Positions 45,299 through 52,427 of a stretch of DNA of 64,000 bases are shown piece by piece (positions within the stretch are counted from its first letter, which is position 1; the number at the start of each line of letters is the position of its first letter). A model generated the notes under the pieces. It made no database searches. It saw only the letters and a list, made by a program, of their open reading frames with translations, and was not told the origin of the DNA. Source of the stretch: an uncultured Acidobacteriaceae bacterium (GTDB lineage: Bacteria > Acidobacteriota > Terriglobia > Terriglobales > Acidobacteriaceae); the NCBI GenBank assembly GCA_937879855.1, contig CALFMO010000008.1:248001-312000 (forward strand). The letters are read 5' to 3'. The translations under genes were made by a program, and so were the position numbers.

Positions 45299-45559
45299 AT
45301 GACTTACGTGATTGCTGAGCCGTGCATCGGCACCAAAGACACCGCCTGCGTGGATGCGTGTCCGGTGGACTGCATTCATCCCAAGAAAGATGAGCCCGCT
45401 TACGCGACCGAAGAGTTGTTGTACATCGACCCGGTGGAGTGTATCGATTGTGGCGCCTGCGTTCCGGTGTGCCCGGTCTCGGCTATTTTCGCGCTCGACG
45501 ATCTGCCCGAGAAGTGGGCCGCTTTCACCGAGCGCAATGCCAAGTACTACGGTCGGTAG
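45299..45559 (+). CDS. Ferredoxin with two iron-sulfur clusters
   Basis: This 86-residue low-potential electron carrier resembles 7Fe/8Fe bacterial ferredoxins. The first cluster region is CIGTKDTACVDACPVDC, in which the second Cys of a normal 4Fe-4S motif is replaced, so a 3Fe-4S cluster is likely. The second is CIDCGACVPVCP, a classic 4Fe-4S motif. The C-terminus KWAAFTERNAKYYG fits FdxA proteins. An 11-bp stem terminator lies 40 bases after its stop. It is monocistronic. Confidence 0.9.
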   Translation: MTYVIAEPCIGTKDTACVDACPVDCIHPKKDEPAYATEELLYIDPVECIDCGACVPVCPVSAIFALDDLPEKWAAFTERNAKYYGR

Positions 45560-45598
45560 TGCGGCTTTTGGCTCCTGGCTTTTAGCTGTTGCTTTTGA

Positions 45599-45638
45599 GA
45601 AGGCGCGCGTCCTGACATGGGCGCGCGCCTTCTTGTTT
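45599..45638 (+). terminator. Rho-independent terminator, shared by convergent genes
   Basis: GAAGGCGCGCG at 45599-45609 pairs perfectly with CGCGCGCCTTC at 45622-45632 around a 12-base loop, followed by TTGTTT. It lies between the ferredoxin gene and the convergent gene ending at 45639. Confidence 0.8.
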
Positions 45639-46100
45639 CTACCGTTTGTCGGCGTTCCCTAGGACTTCAGCGTCTTTGCCGGTGTGGGCCTTCACTGCGT
45701 CGAGAATGCGGATATATTCGTGTTTGTCCATATGCAGCACGAACGTCTTAGGCAACTCGCCCACGTGGTAGTCGATCTGGAGCCAGTGACTCTTCCCTTT
45801 GGTCAGCATCATCACTGCGCCCACGCCAACCGCAGTCGCAAAAATCGATTCCTCATTAACCCGGTGCTTCTTGGTGTACTCGTAGGAGAATTTGTCGATC
45901 ACGGAATAGGGAATGCTCAACGGAGCGCCCTTCTCGGGCTGCACCTCGATTGCCTGGTGGTCGTCGCTAAAAGTCAGGACGGCCTTGGACAGTTTCCCTT
46001 TGGAGTCAGGAGCGGCAACGCGGCTGAAGGAAGTTTCCTCGGCGACAGTGACAGAGCCAAGACTAAGGATTAAAAGAACCACAGCAAGAATTCTTTTCAC
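45639..46100 (-). CDS. Hypothetical exported protein
   Basis: From GTG at 46100 this is a 153-residue protein with a signal peptide (RILAVVLLILSLGSVTVAEE). The mature part has TFSDDHQAIEVQPEKGAPLSI and SYEYTKKHRVNEESIF, then KSHWLQIDYHVGELPKT and HKYEYIRI-like strands, suggesting a PH-like or beta-rich fold. No family is recognised. The GTG is preferred because the upstream frame lacks a leader, but no strong ribosome binding site is seen. Confidence 0.6.
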   Translation of the reverse strand: MKRILAVVLLILSLGSVTVAEETSFSRVAAPDSKGKLSKAVLTFSDDHQAIEVQPEKGAPLSIPYSVIDKFSYEYTKKHRVNEESIFATAVGVGAVMMLTKGKSHWLQIDYHVGELPKTFVLHMDKHEYIRILDAVKAHTGKDAEVLGNADKR

Positions 46101-46213
46101 AGTTTTGAAAGTATATCGAAAGGCGCGTTGCGGTGCAGATGCCTTGCTCTTGAGCTCGGCTGCTGACGGCTGAAGTCGCATCCAATAGAATCAAGCCTTC
46201 GTCCGCGAATCCC

Positions 46214-46957
46214 ATGGCCCTGAGAGAGTCGGAAGCGATTGTGCTGCGCAGCTATCCGCTGCGCGAGGCCGATTTGCTGGTCACGCTGTTCACCCGCGAA
46301 GAGGGCAAAGTCCGGGGTGTGGCGCGGTCGGCAAAAAAGTCGAAGCGGCGATTCGGGGGAGCCCTCGAGCCGCTGACCTACGTGCGTGCGTTTTACGATG
46401 TCCGCGAGCGCCAGGAATTGGCGCGGCTCGATTCTTGCGAAGTGCTGGAGTCTCCCATGGCCTCGGAGGTAAGCTATGCGCGGGCCGTGGCCTTGGGGCA
46501 CATCGCCGAATTGCTCGACGAACTGCTGCCCGACCACGAGGCCAATGACGCCATCTTCCGCCTCACGCTTTCGGTGCTGCACGTGCTTACAGGCCCGGAT
46601 GTGTGGATGCCGGTCACGTATTTTGAGCTGTGGCTGACGCGGCTGGTCGGCTTCCTGCCGGAGCTGACGGAATGCATCGTCTGCGGTCGGAGCCTGAACG
46701 GCAGTCGCGCGTATTTTCATGCGCTGGCAGATGGGCTGATGTGCCCCGACGACAAGCGGCTGGCGTCGTCCGAGATTTCAAGCGAATCGCGTGCTCTCGC
46801 AGCACAAATGTTTCGTGCTCCGGTGGAAAGTTTTGTGGCGAAGCCGTGGCCGAAAGCACAGGGCGCGGACCTGCGGAGATTTCTGCTTCAAATCCTACAG
46901 CGACATATCGAGAAGAAACTGGTCACCGCGGGCATGCTGGAGAAGGGTGGGTTCTAG
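46214..46957 (+). CDS. recO: DNA repair protein RecO
   Basis: RecO works with RecF and RecR to load RecA at gaps. The 247-residue protein opens with the OB-fold sequence ESEAIVLRSYPLREADLLVTLFTREEGKVRGVARSAKK and has the helical domain with ALGHIAELLDELLPD and ELWLTRLVGFLPEL. One zinc-type Cys pair remains in CIVCGRSLNG; the second is only partly kept (MCPDDK). The length is normal. A copy of the palindromic repeat family begins nine bases after the stop. Confidence 0.93.
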   Translation: MALRESEAIVLRSYPLREADLLVTLFTREEGKVRGVARSAKKSKRRFGGALEPLTYVRAFYDVRERQELARLDSCEVLESPMASEVSYARAVALGHIAELLDELLPDHEANDAIFRLTLSVLHVLTGPDVWMPVTYFELWLTRLVGFLPELTECIVCGRSLNGSRAYFHALADGLMCPDDKRLASSEISSESRALAAQMFRAPVESFVAKPWPKAQGADLRRFLLQILQRHIEKKLVTAGMLEKGGF

Positions 46958-46966
46958 CGGTCAAGA

Positions 46967-47020
46967 TCAAAATCCCTACCCTGTTTCTCCAAAGAGAGGA
47001 GAAACAAGGGCAGGGCACCC
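46967..47020 (-). repeat. Palindromic repeat (copy C), intergenic after recO
   Basis: This 54-base copy in reverse orientation: TCAAAATCCC at one end and GGGCACCC at the other, with a stem CCTGTTTCTCC-loop-GGAGAAACAAGG. It shares ends and layout with copies at 22719, 33005 and 49600 and is closest to 49600. Confidence 0.85.
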
Positions 47021-47048
47021 TGTGCTGTACTCCAGGCATCGTGTGTGT

Positions 47049-48479
47049 CTACTGACAACCAGTAAACGCCAGTGTCGCTGCGGTCACGCTAGCTCCAGGC
47101 ATTACTGTGAGGTTTGTGTTGGTCGTAGTGGAACTTGTCTGCATCTCCGACGGGCTGCAGTCAACCGCGCCGCCTCCACCCGGAACGAAAGCCATCGCGT
47201 CGACGGTATATCCCACAGGACCACTGGCTGGGGCGGCAGGCTGCTGCGTTCCGCTCGTACTGAACCCGCCAACGCTCGGATTGGCCGCAGCTACCGCGAG
47301 AGTATAACTGGCGCAATCCGTTTTCGCGGGACAAGTGGCAGCGCTTGCCGTCGTCAAATTGGCAGTGGCGGCCGATTGTGCGGCCAGAGGAATTGTCACG
47401 CTCACGGTCGCCGAAATTGGTTGCAGAACCGACAGCGAAATATCGGCGGCGGTTCCTGCACTTCCAGTGCTGGTTGTAATCTGACCTGTAATCGATGCGG
47501 TCGACGTATCGGTTCCCGCTTGTGCCGCCAGCGGCACCGTGCCCAACGCATTGCCGGGCTGTACGCCAGTGATTACCGTGGCTCCGTAGGCCACTTGCGT
47601 TCCACTGACTGCAACCGCGACTACGTCATACGTACCGGCAGCGACTGGGCAGAAGACGAACGATCCGCTCGCATCGGCAACTGTTTCCATGATCACCCGG
47701 TCGATGCCTGCGCTATTTTTCTGCTCCAGCGCCACCACCGTATTGCCGCCGACGATGGGCTGTTTGGTGACGCTGTCCACAACTTTTCCGTTAATCGAAG
47801 ACGAGGTCAGGCTCACCTCGCCCGCGTGCAAGACCGGCTTGAGGCGGAACTGGCCGTTGCCTTGTGCCACGATCGAGGCACAGGCGTTGAAATCAATATC
47901 CAGGTCTTTGGTTTCACCCGCGGCGATCACGAACTGGCCGCCCGCAATTTGTCCGGAGGGAATCTTCAGTCCGGTTTGCGCCTGGCTGGAAAGTAGCAGC
48001 GGCTGCGGCGTTTTGGAGGAATCGCTGCTCAGTACGACGCAGTTTGCAGTGCTCACGCACAGGTTGCTCTTGATTGGCGTTGAGTTGCTCACCAGCATGA
48101 TTCGAATCTGCTGGTAGCTGCCGGGTTGAAGTTCGATTGCCGATCCCAGCATGGCCAGGAAGCATTGATTGTTGGCCTGTCCCAGCAAATCCACTTGTTG
48201 CGGATTCTGCGGAAGATTTGGGGTGAGGTCGATCCAGCTCGAATCATTATCCCCGGCGCTGGCACTGGCGTTGATCTGAACGTCGGCGATGGTGACGAAG
48301 ATATGACTGAACGGACCCTGCGGTCCGGAGCAAGTCGCGGGATCGCTGACTGCAAGATTAATCTTCGCCGTCGTGTTTGAAGTCATGGGGTGTGAACCGC
48401 TGCTACAACTCGACAGCACAAATGCAATTCCAATCATCAAGGCAGGCGCAATGGCACAGATTAGGGCACGTTTTGACAT
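47049..48479 (-). CDS. DUF4382 lipoprotein with carboxypeptidase-regulatory-like domain
   Basis: This 476-residue secreted lipoprotein has the leader ALMIGIAFVLSSCSSG with a lipobox Cys. The first domain is DUF4382 (NLAVSDPA, SHIFVTIADVQINA and DLLGQANNQCFLA). A carboxypeptidase-regulatory-like Ig-fold follows near residue 230 (SINGKVVDSVTKQPIVGG and DASGSFVFCPVAAGTYDV). The C-terminus is rich in Thr, Ser and Ala. It is presumably anchored to the outer membrane and surface-exposed. The ATG at 48479 is preferred over a GTG at 48515. Confidence 0.8.
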   Translation of the reverse strand: MSKRALICAIAPALMIGIAFVLSSCSSGSHPMTSNTTAKINLAVSDPATCSGPQGPFSHIFVTIADVQINASASAGDNDSSWIDLTPNLPQNPQQVDLLGQANNQCFLAMLGSAIELQPGSYQQIRIMLVSNSTPIKSNLCVSTANCVVLSSDSSKTPQPLLLSSQAQTGLKIPSGQIAGGQFVIAAGETKDLDIDFNACASIVAQGNGQFRLKPVLHAGEVSLTSSSINGKVVDSVTKQPIVGGNTVVALEQKNSAGIDRVIMETVADASGSFVFCPVAAGTYDVVAVAVSGTQVAYGATVITGVQPGNALGTVPLAAQAGTDTSTASITGQITTSTGSAGTAADISLSVLQPISATVSVTIPLAAQSAATANLTTASAATCPAKTDCASYTLAVAAANPSVGGFSTSGTQQPAAPASGPVGYTVDAMAFVPGGGGAVDCSPSEMQTSSTTTNTNLTVMPGASVTAATLAFTGCQ

Positions 48480-48859
48480 GGCAGAACCTCGTACAGGGAG
48501 ATTAGGGACGCACACAGCCAGGGGAGACTACGCTGATTTTCGAGCATTTTTCATGCCTTTCGTGCGATAAGACGCATATCTTATTGTTGACGAATGATTT
48601 ACAGGTATGATCGTTTCTGTTGGCGAGGCTAGAATCCGTGCGATTTCGCGTAGATTTTTCCACTCGCGGCTGTGCAACTTTTCCAGTCGGTGTGTTGTTG
48701 TAACAGAACCTGGCGAGTTTACTGACGGCTGCCGTCAGCTTCCATTACAATCGGAGATTAACCTCGTTGCTTCGGCCTACTTGTAGGAGTTCGAGCGAGT
48801 ACTTACGTTCTGGGGTCTAAGCTACCAGCCAAAAGCTAACGGAGCCAAGAGCCAAAACT
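48480..48859. other. Intergenic region between divergent genes
   Basis: About 380 bases serving as the upstream region of both the DUF4382 gene and glyQ. It contains the palindrome at 48722-48738 and an AT-rich patch around 48580-48610. The final 40 bases resemble a degraded 'CCAAAAGCTAACGGAGCCAAGAGCC' repeat. I see no gene and no T-box or tRNA-like leader for glyQ. Confidence 0.5.
48722..48738. promoter_or_regulatory. Palindrome upstream of glyQ
   Basis: CTGACGGC-T-GCCGTCAG, eight-base arms with a one-base centre, lies about 120 bases before the glyQ start. It could be an operator or a small hairpin. No regulator is known. Confidence 0.35.
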
Positions 48860-49924
48860 GTGAATCCATCCTCGTCCAATCCGCTGACCTTTCAGGAACT
48901 CATTCTTCGCTTGCAGACATTTTGGGCGGAACGCGGATGCGTGCTGCAACAGCCCTATGACGTTGAAGTCGGCGCGGGTACTATGGCGCCGGAAACGTTT
49001 CTGCGCGTGCTGGGTTCGAAGCCTTATAAGGTCGCGTATGTGCAGCCCTCCCGGCGTCCCGCGGATGGCCGCTATGGGGAGAATCCGAACCGGTTGTTCA
49101 AGCACATGCAGTTCCAGGTGATCCTAAAGCCTCCGCCGGAGAACGTGCAGGAGCTGTATCTGGAGTCGCTGGGCGCGATTGGCATTGACCTGCGTCATCA
49201 CGACATCAAGTTCGAAGAAGACAATTGGGAGGCTCCGACGCTGAGCGCGTGGGGCGTGGGCTGGCAGGTCATGCTCGACGGTTTGGAGATCACGCAGTTT
49301 ACCTACTTCCAACAGTGCGGCGGCGTGGACTTGTTTCCCATTTCGGCTGAGCTGACGTACGGCCTCGAGCGTATTGCCCAGTTCCTGCAGGATGTGGATT
49401 CGATTTACGACATCGTGTGGGCGCGCGACCCGGAGTCGGGCAGCGTGGTCAAGTATGGTGATGTGCGTCTGGCCGATGAGTTGCAGTTTTCGGTCTACAA
49501 CTTCGAAGAAGCGGACGTTGAAAAGACGTGGGAACATTTCCGTTTGTATGAGGCGGAGTGCAAGGCATTGCTGCAGCAGCATGCGATACCGGAAGAAGAT
49601 CAAAATCCCCGCCCTGTCTCTCCAAAAATCGGAGAGACAAGGACGGGGCATCCAGATCAAGACAAGACGCGATTTCCGGTGCTCGCTGCGTACGATCTTT
49701 GTCTGAAGTGCTCGCACCTTTTCAACATTCTTGATGCGCGCGGCGCAATCTCGGTAACCGAGCGGGTGGGCGTGATTGCGCGAGTGCGAGCACTCGCGGT
49801 GGGAATTGCGAAGGCTTGGGTAGATCAACAAAAAAGTGAGCCTGCGCCGCTGGCGAAATCCGACGAGTCTGAACCTGTCCGCGAAAAGAAGTCGAAGAAA
49901 GAGAAATTCGCGCCAGTGGGTTAG
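48860..49924 (+). CDS. glyQ: Glycyl-tRNA synthetase alpha subunit
   Basis: GlyQ is the catalytic subunit of the alpha2beta2 glycyl-tRNA synthetase. The core is complete: LTFQELILRLQTFWAERGCVLQQPYDVEVGAG, then FLRVLGSKPYKVAYVQPSRRPADGRYGENPNR and FTYFQQCGGVDLFPISAELTYGLERIAQFLQ. At 354 residues it exceeds the usual 290 to 300. The excess is an 18-residue in-frame insertion at about 247-265, which is a palindromic repeat copy between an ordinary helix and AAYDLCLKCSHLFNILDARGAIS, plus a Lys/Glu-rich C-terminal tail. glyS follows after a second repeat element. Confidence 0.95.
   Translation: MNPSSSNPLTFQELILRLQTFWAERGCVLQQPYDVEVGAGTMAPETFLRVLGSKPYKVAYVQPSRRPADGRYGENPNRLFKHMQFQVILKPPPENVQELYLESLGAIGIDLRHHDIKFEEDNWEAPTLSAWGVGWQVMLDGLEITQFTYFQQCGGVDLFPISAELTYGLERIAQFLQDVDSIYDIVWARDPESGSVVKYGDVRLADELQFSVYNFEEADVEKTWEHFRLYEAECKALLQQHAIPEEDQNPRPVSPKIGETRTGHPDQDKTRFPVLAAYDLCLKCSHLFNILDARGAISVTERVGVIARVRALAVGIAKAWVDQQKSEPAPLAKSDESEPVREKKSKKEKFAPVG
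49600..49653 (-). repeat. Palindromic repeat (copy D) inserted in frame inside glyQ
   Basis: This 54-base copy in reverse orientation: TCAAAATCCCC, stem CCTGTCTCTCC-loop-GGAGAGACAAGG and GGGGCATCC. The length is 18 codons, so the GlyQ frame is unbroken. The inserted residues are around QNPRPVSPKIGETRTGHP. Confidence 0.88.
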
Positions 49925-50005
49925 TAGCGCCGCCGTCCCGGCGGTTTCGCCCGCACAGCCGAGGGCAAGATACCCTCGCGACAGCCGGCGAGTCGCCGGC
50001 GCTAC
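49924..50005. repeat. Interspersed repeat with terminal inverted ends (copy 2)
   Basis: This 82-base element begins GTAGCGCCGCCGTCCCGGCGG and ends CCGGCGCTAC. It shares both ends and GACAGCCGG with copy 1 at 17748-17870. It overlaps the last base of the glyQ stop and lies in the glyQ-glyS gap. Confidence 0.75.
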
Positions 50006-50088
50006 GGTCGGCGCTTTGCACAGGCCAAGTGTGATGGATATCACATTCGAATTGGATCTGTTTTTGAAACACTGGATACTTTGAACGC

Positions 50089-52233
50089 ATGCCAGACTTT
50101 CTGCTAGAGATCGGTTGTGAAGAGATTCCGGCTCGGATGATTGACGCGGCCTCGCAAGAGTTGCGCCAACGCGTGATGGCGTTGCTGAGCCGCGAGCATT
50201 TGTCGAGCGGCGAGGTAACGCAGTTCGATACTCCGCGCCGACTGTCGGTAATGGCCACTGGTCTCTCTGCTTCTCAGGCTGACGTGACGGAACAAATCAC
50301 CGGACCTTCGGTCAGCGTCGCGTACAAGAATGGCCAGCCGACTCCGGCGGCGCAGGCCTTTGCGAAAAAGGCTGGCGTGGAAGTAGCGCAACTGGAAAAA
50401 GTGACGACGCCAAAGGGCGAGTACCTCGCCGCAAGGATCACGAAAAAGGGCCGGAGCGCCGCGGAAATTCTGGCGGAGGACCTGCCCAAAGAGCTTGCCG
50501 CGATTTACTGGCCCAAAAATATGTACTGGGGCAAGCTGAACGAACGCTTCGTGCGTCCCGTGCGCTGGCTGGTCGCGCTGCTCGATGATGAAACCATTCC
50601 GTTGGAATTCGACGGCATTCGTGCCGGGAACAGTTCACGCGGGCATCGGATTTTGAGCGCTGGTGGAGTGACGATTCCACGCGCCGGATCTGCATACGTT
50701 GATTCTCTTCGGGCCGCAAAGGTTTTGGGACGTACGGAGCGGGAGCATCAGATTCGCAAAGCGCTCGACACGGCCACGCGGACGGTTCCCGGCGCGCGCT
50801 GGCGTGAGGATAAAGCGCTCCTCGATACCGTGGTGAATCTCACCGAATTTCCCTCGGCAGTGCTGGGGGGTTTCGATCCGCAGTTTCTCTCTCTGCCCGA
50901 GGAAGTGCTGGTGACGGTGATGCGCGATCACCAGAAATATTTTGCCGTTGAAGACGCGAGCGGCAAACTCGCACCCTACTTCTTGGCGGTGCTGAATACC
51001 GATAGCGATCCGCAAGGGCTGATTCGCCACGGAAACGAGCGCGTGTTGCGAGCGCGCTTCAACGACGCACGCTTCTTCTGGGAAACCGATCAGAAAAAAT
51101 CCTTGCTGGAACGGCTGGAATTGCTGAAGCATGTCACCTTCCAGAAAGATTTGGGCAGTTACTTCGACAAGACCCAGCGCGTGCAGCGGTTGTGCAGTTG
51201 GCTGAGCGAGATCCTCAAGCAGAATGGAATTACTGTGCGGCCTGGAGTGATTCACAAAGCCGCGTGCCTGTCGAAGACCGACTTGACCACCGAACTGGTG
51301 AAAGAATTTACCGAATTGCAGGGAATTATTGGAGGCCTCTACGCGCGGGCGCAGCAACTGGATCCCACGTTGCCCGAAGCGACGCGATTCGCCATCGCGG
51401 ATGCGATCTACGATCATTACAAGCCGGAATCTACTGACGATACTGTGCCGCGATCGCTGGAAGGCGCAGTGCTTTCGATCGGCGACAAGGCAGACACGAT
51501 TGCGGGAATGTTTGCCCTGGGGTTAGTGCCGAGCGGCTCGAAGGACCCGTTTGCGTTGCGTCGCCAGGCGAACGCGATCGTAAAGGTAATCGCCGAGAAG
51601 AAGTTGCCGTTGCGCCTGGGCGAACTGATGCGGGACGCGCGCGCCGGATATCAGGGCTTGGAGGCGGAAAAGAAGTTCGTTGCGGATGCAAAGTTTTCCG
51701 AATCGATCGCTACCTTCTTCCGCGAGCGATTGGAGTTCTACCTGAAAGACGTATGCGGTTATGCGTATGATGTAGTAAAGGCCGTGCTGGGAGCCGACGC
51801 GGAAGATGTGGTGGATGCCATGCAACGCGCCGAGGCGGTAAAACAGGTTCTGCACATGCCGGAGTTCCAGGCGATTGGCGCGGCTTGCAAGCGCATACGG
51901 AATATACTGAGACAAGCCGAAGAGAAGGGAATTGCGCCGGCGGCGACGTTCGAATACCTACCCGATTCCGCTCACGAAGAGAAGAACCTAAGAGCTTACA
52001 TGGAACGGACTGGCCCAAGAGTCGAAGAAAATCGGAGCAAGAAAGAATACTTCGACGCCCTGCTCCTGCTATCAACCGCAAGAGAACACGTGGACGCGTT
52101 CTTCGACAAAGTGATGGTGATGGTCGAAGATGAACGGTTACGGGCGAATCGACTGGCGCTGCTGCGGACGTTGCTGAAGGAGTTTTCCACGATCGCAGAT
52201 TTTTCCGAGGTTGTGACGGAAGGGAAGGCGTGA
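50089..52233 (+). CDS. glyS: Glycyl-tRNA synthetase beta subunit
   Basis: GlyS binds tRNA-Gly and completes the alpha2beta2 synthetase. The 714-residue protein begins PDFLLEIGCEEIPARM and has typical features: SVMATGLSASQ, WPKNMYWGKLNERFVRPVRWLVALLDDE, the HD-like region with SKTDLTTELVKEFTELQG and FALGLVPSGSKDPFALRRQANAI. Its C-terminal helices carry AREHVDAFFDKVMVMVEDERLRANRLALL. The length matches the family. It follows glyQ on the same strand with only a repeat element between. Confidence 0.96.
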   Translation: MPDFLLEIGCEEIPARMIDAASQELRQRVMALLSREHLSSGEVTQFDTPRRLSVMATGLSASQADVTEQITGPSVSVAYKNGQPTPAAQAFAKKAGVEVAQLEKVTTPKGEYLAARITKKGRSAAEILAEDLPKELAAIYWPKNMYWGKLNERFVRPVRWLVALLDDETIPLEFDGIRAGNSSRGHRILSAGGVTIPRAGSAYVDSLRAAKVLGRTEREHQIRKALDTATRTVPGARWREDKALLDTVVNLTEFPSAVLGGFDPQFLSLPEEVLVTVMRDHQKYFAVEDASGKLAPYFLAVLNTDSDPQGLIRHGNERVLRARFNDARFFWETDQKKSLLERLELLKHVTFQKDLGSYFDKTQRVQRLCSWLSEILKQNGITVRPGVIHKAACLSKTDLTTELVKEFTELQGIIGGLYARAQQLDPTLPEATRFAIADAIYDHYKPESTDDTVPRSLEGAVLSIGDKADTIAGMFALGLVPSGSKDPFALRRQANAIVKVIAEKKLPLRLGELMRDARAGYQGLEAEKKFVADAKFSESIATFFRERLEFYLKDVCGYAYDVVKAVLGADAEDVVDAMQRAEAVKQVLHMPEFQAIGAACKRIRNILRQAEEKGIAPAATFEYLPDSAHEEKNLRAYMERTGPRVEENRSKKEYFDALLLLSTAREHVDAFFDKVMVMVEDERLRANRLALLRTLLKEFSTIADFSEVVTEGKA

Positions 52234-52330
52234 GTTTGTGTCGTCCCTCCGGGACTTGTTTCTGATTTGCGGTTGCACCCCACCGCTGAAGCGGTGGGCA
52301 ATTATCGCGACGCCCCTCCGGGGCTGAGCA
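52234..52330. repeat. REP-like hairpin cluster
   Basis: Three small hairpins in 97 bases: GTCCCTCCGGGAC, CCCACCGCTGAAGCGGTGGG and GCCCCTCCGGGGC. They match the style of the cluster at 38250-38345. It sits between glyS and ppdK and may affect transcript stability. Confidence 0.6.
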
Positions 52331-52427
52331 GATTCAAGTGCAGAGTTGGCTATCCGCTAGAGGTTGGCCAACGACACTTACTTTCGAAGCGAAACGAAAT
52401 CTGAATCTAAAGAAAAGGACTCATACC

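Noticed and set aside
48480..48859. T-box or glycine-type leader before glyQ
   Set aside because: No specifier-like stem, conserved T-box sequence or glycine-aptamer motif was found; only a short palindrome.
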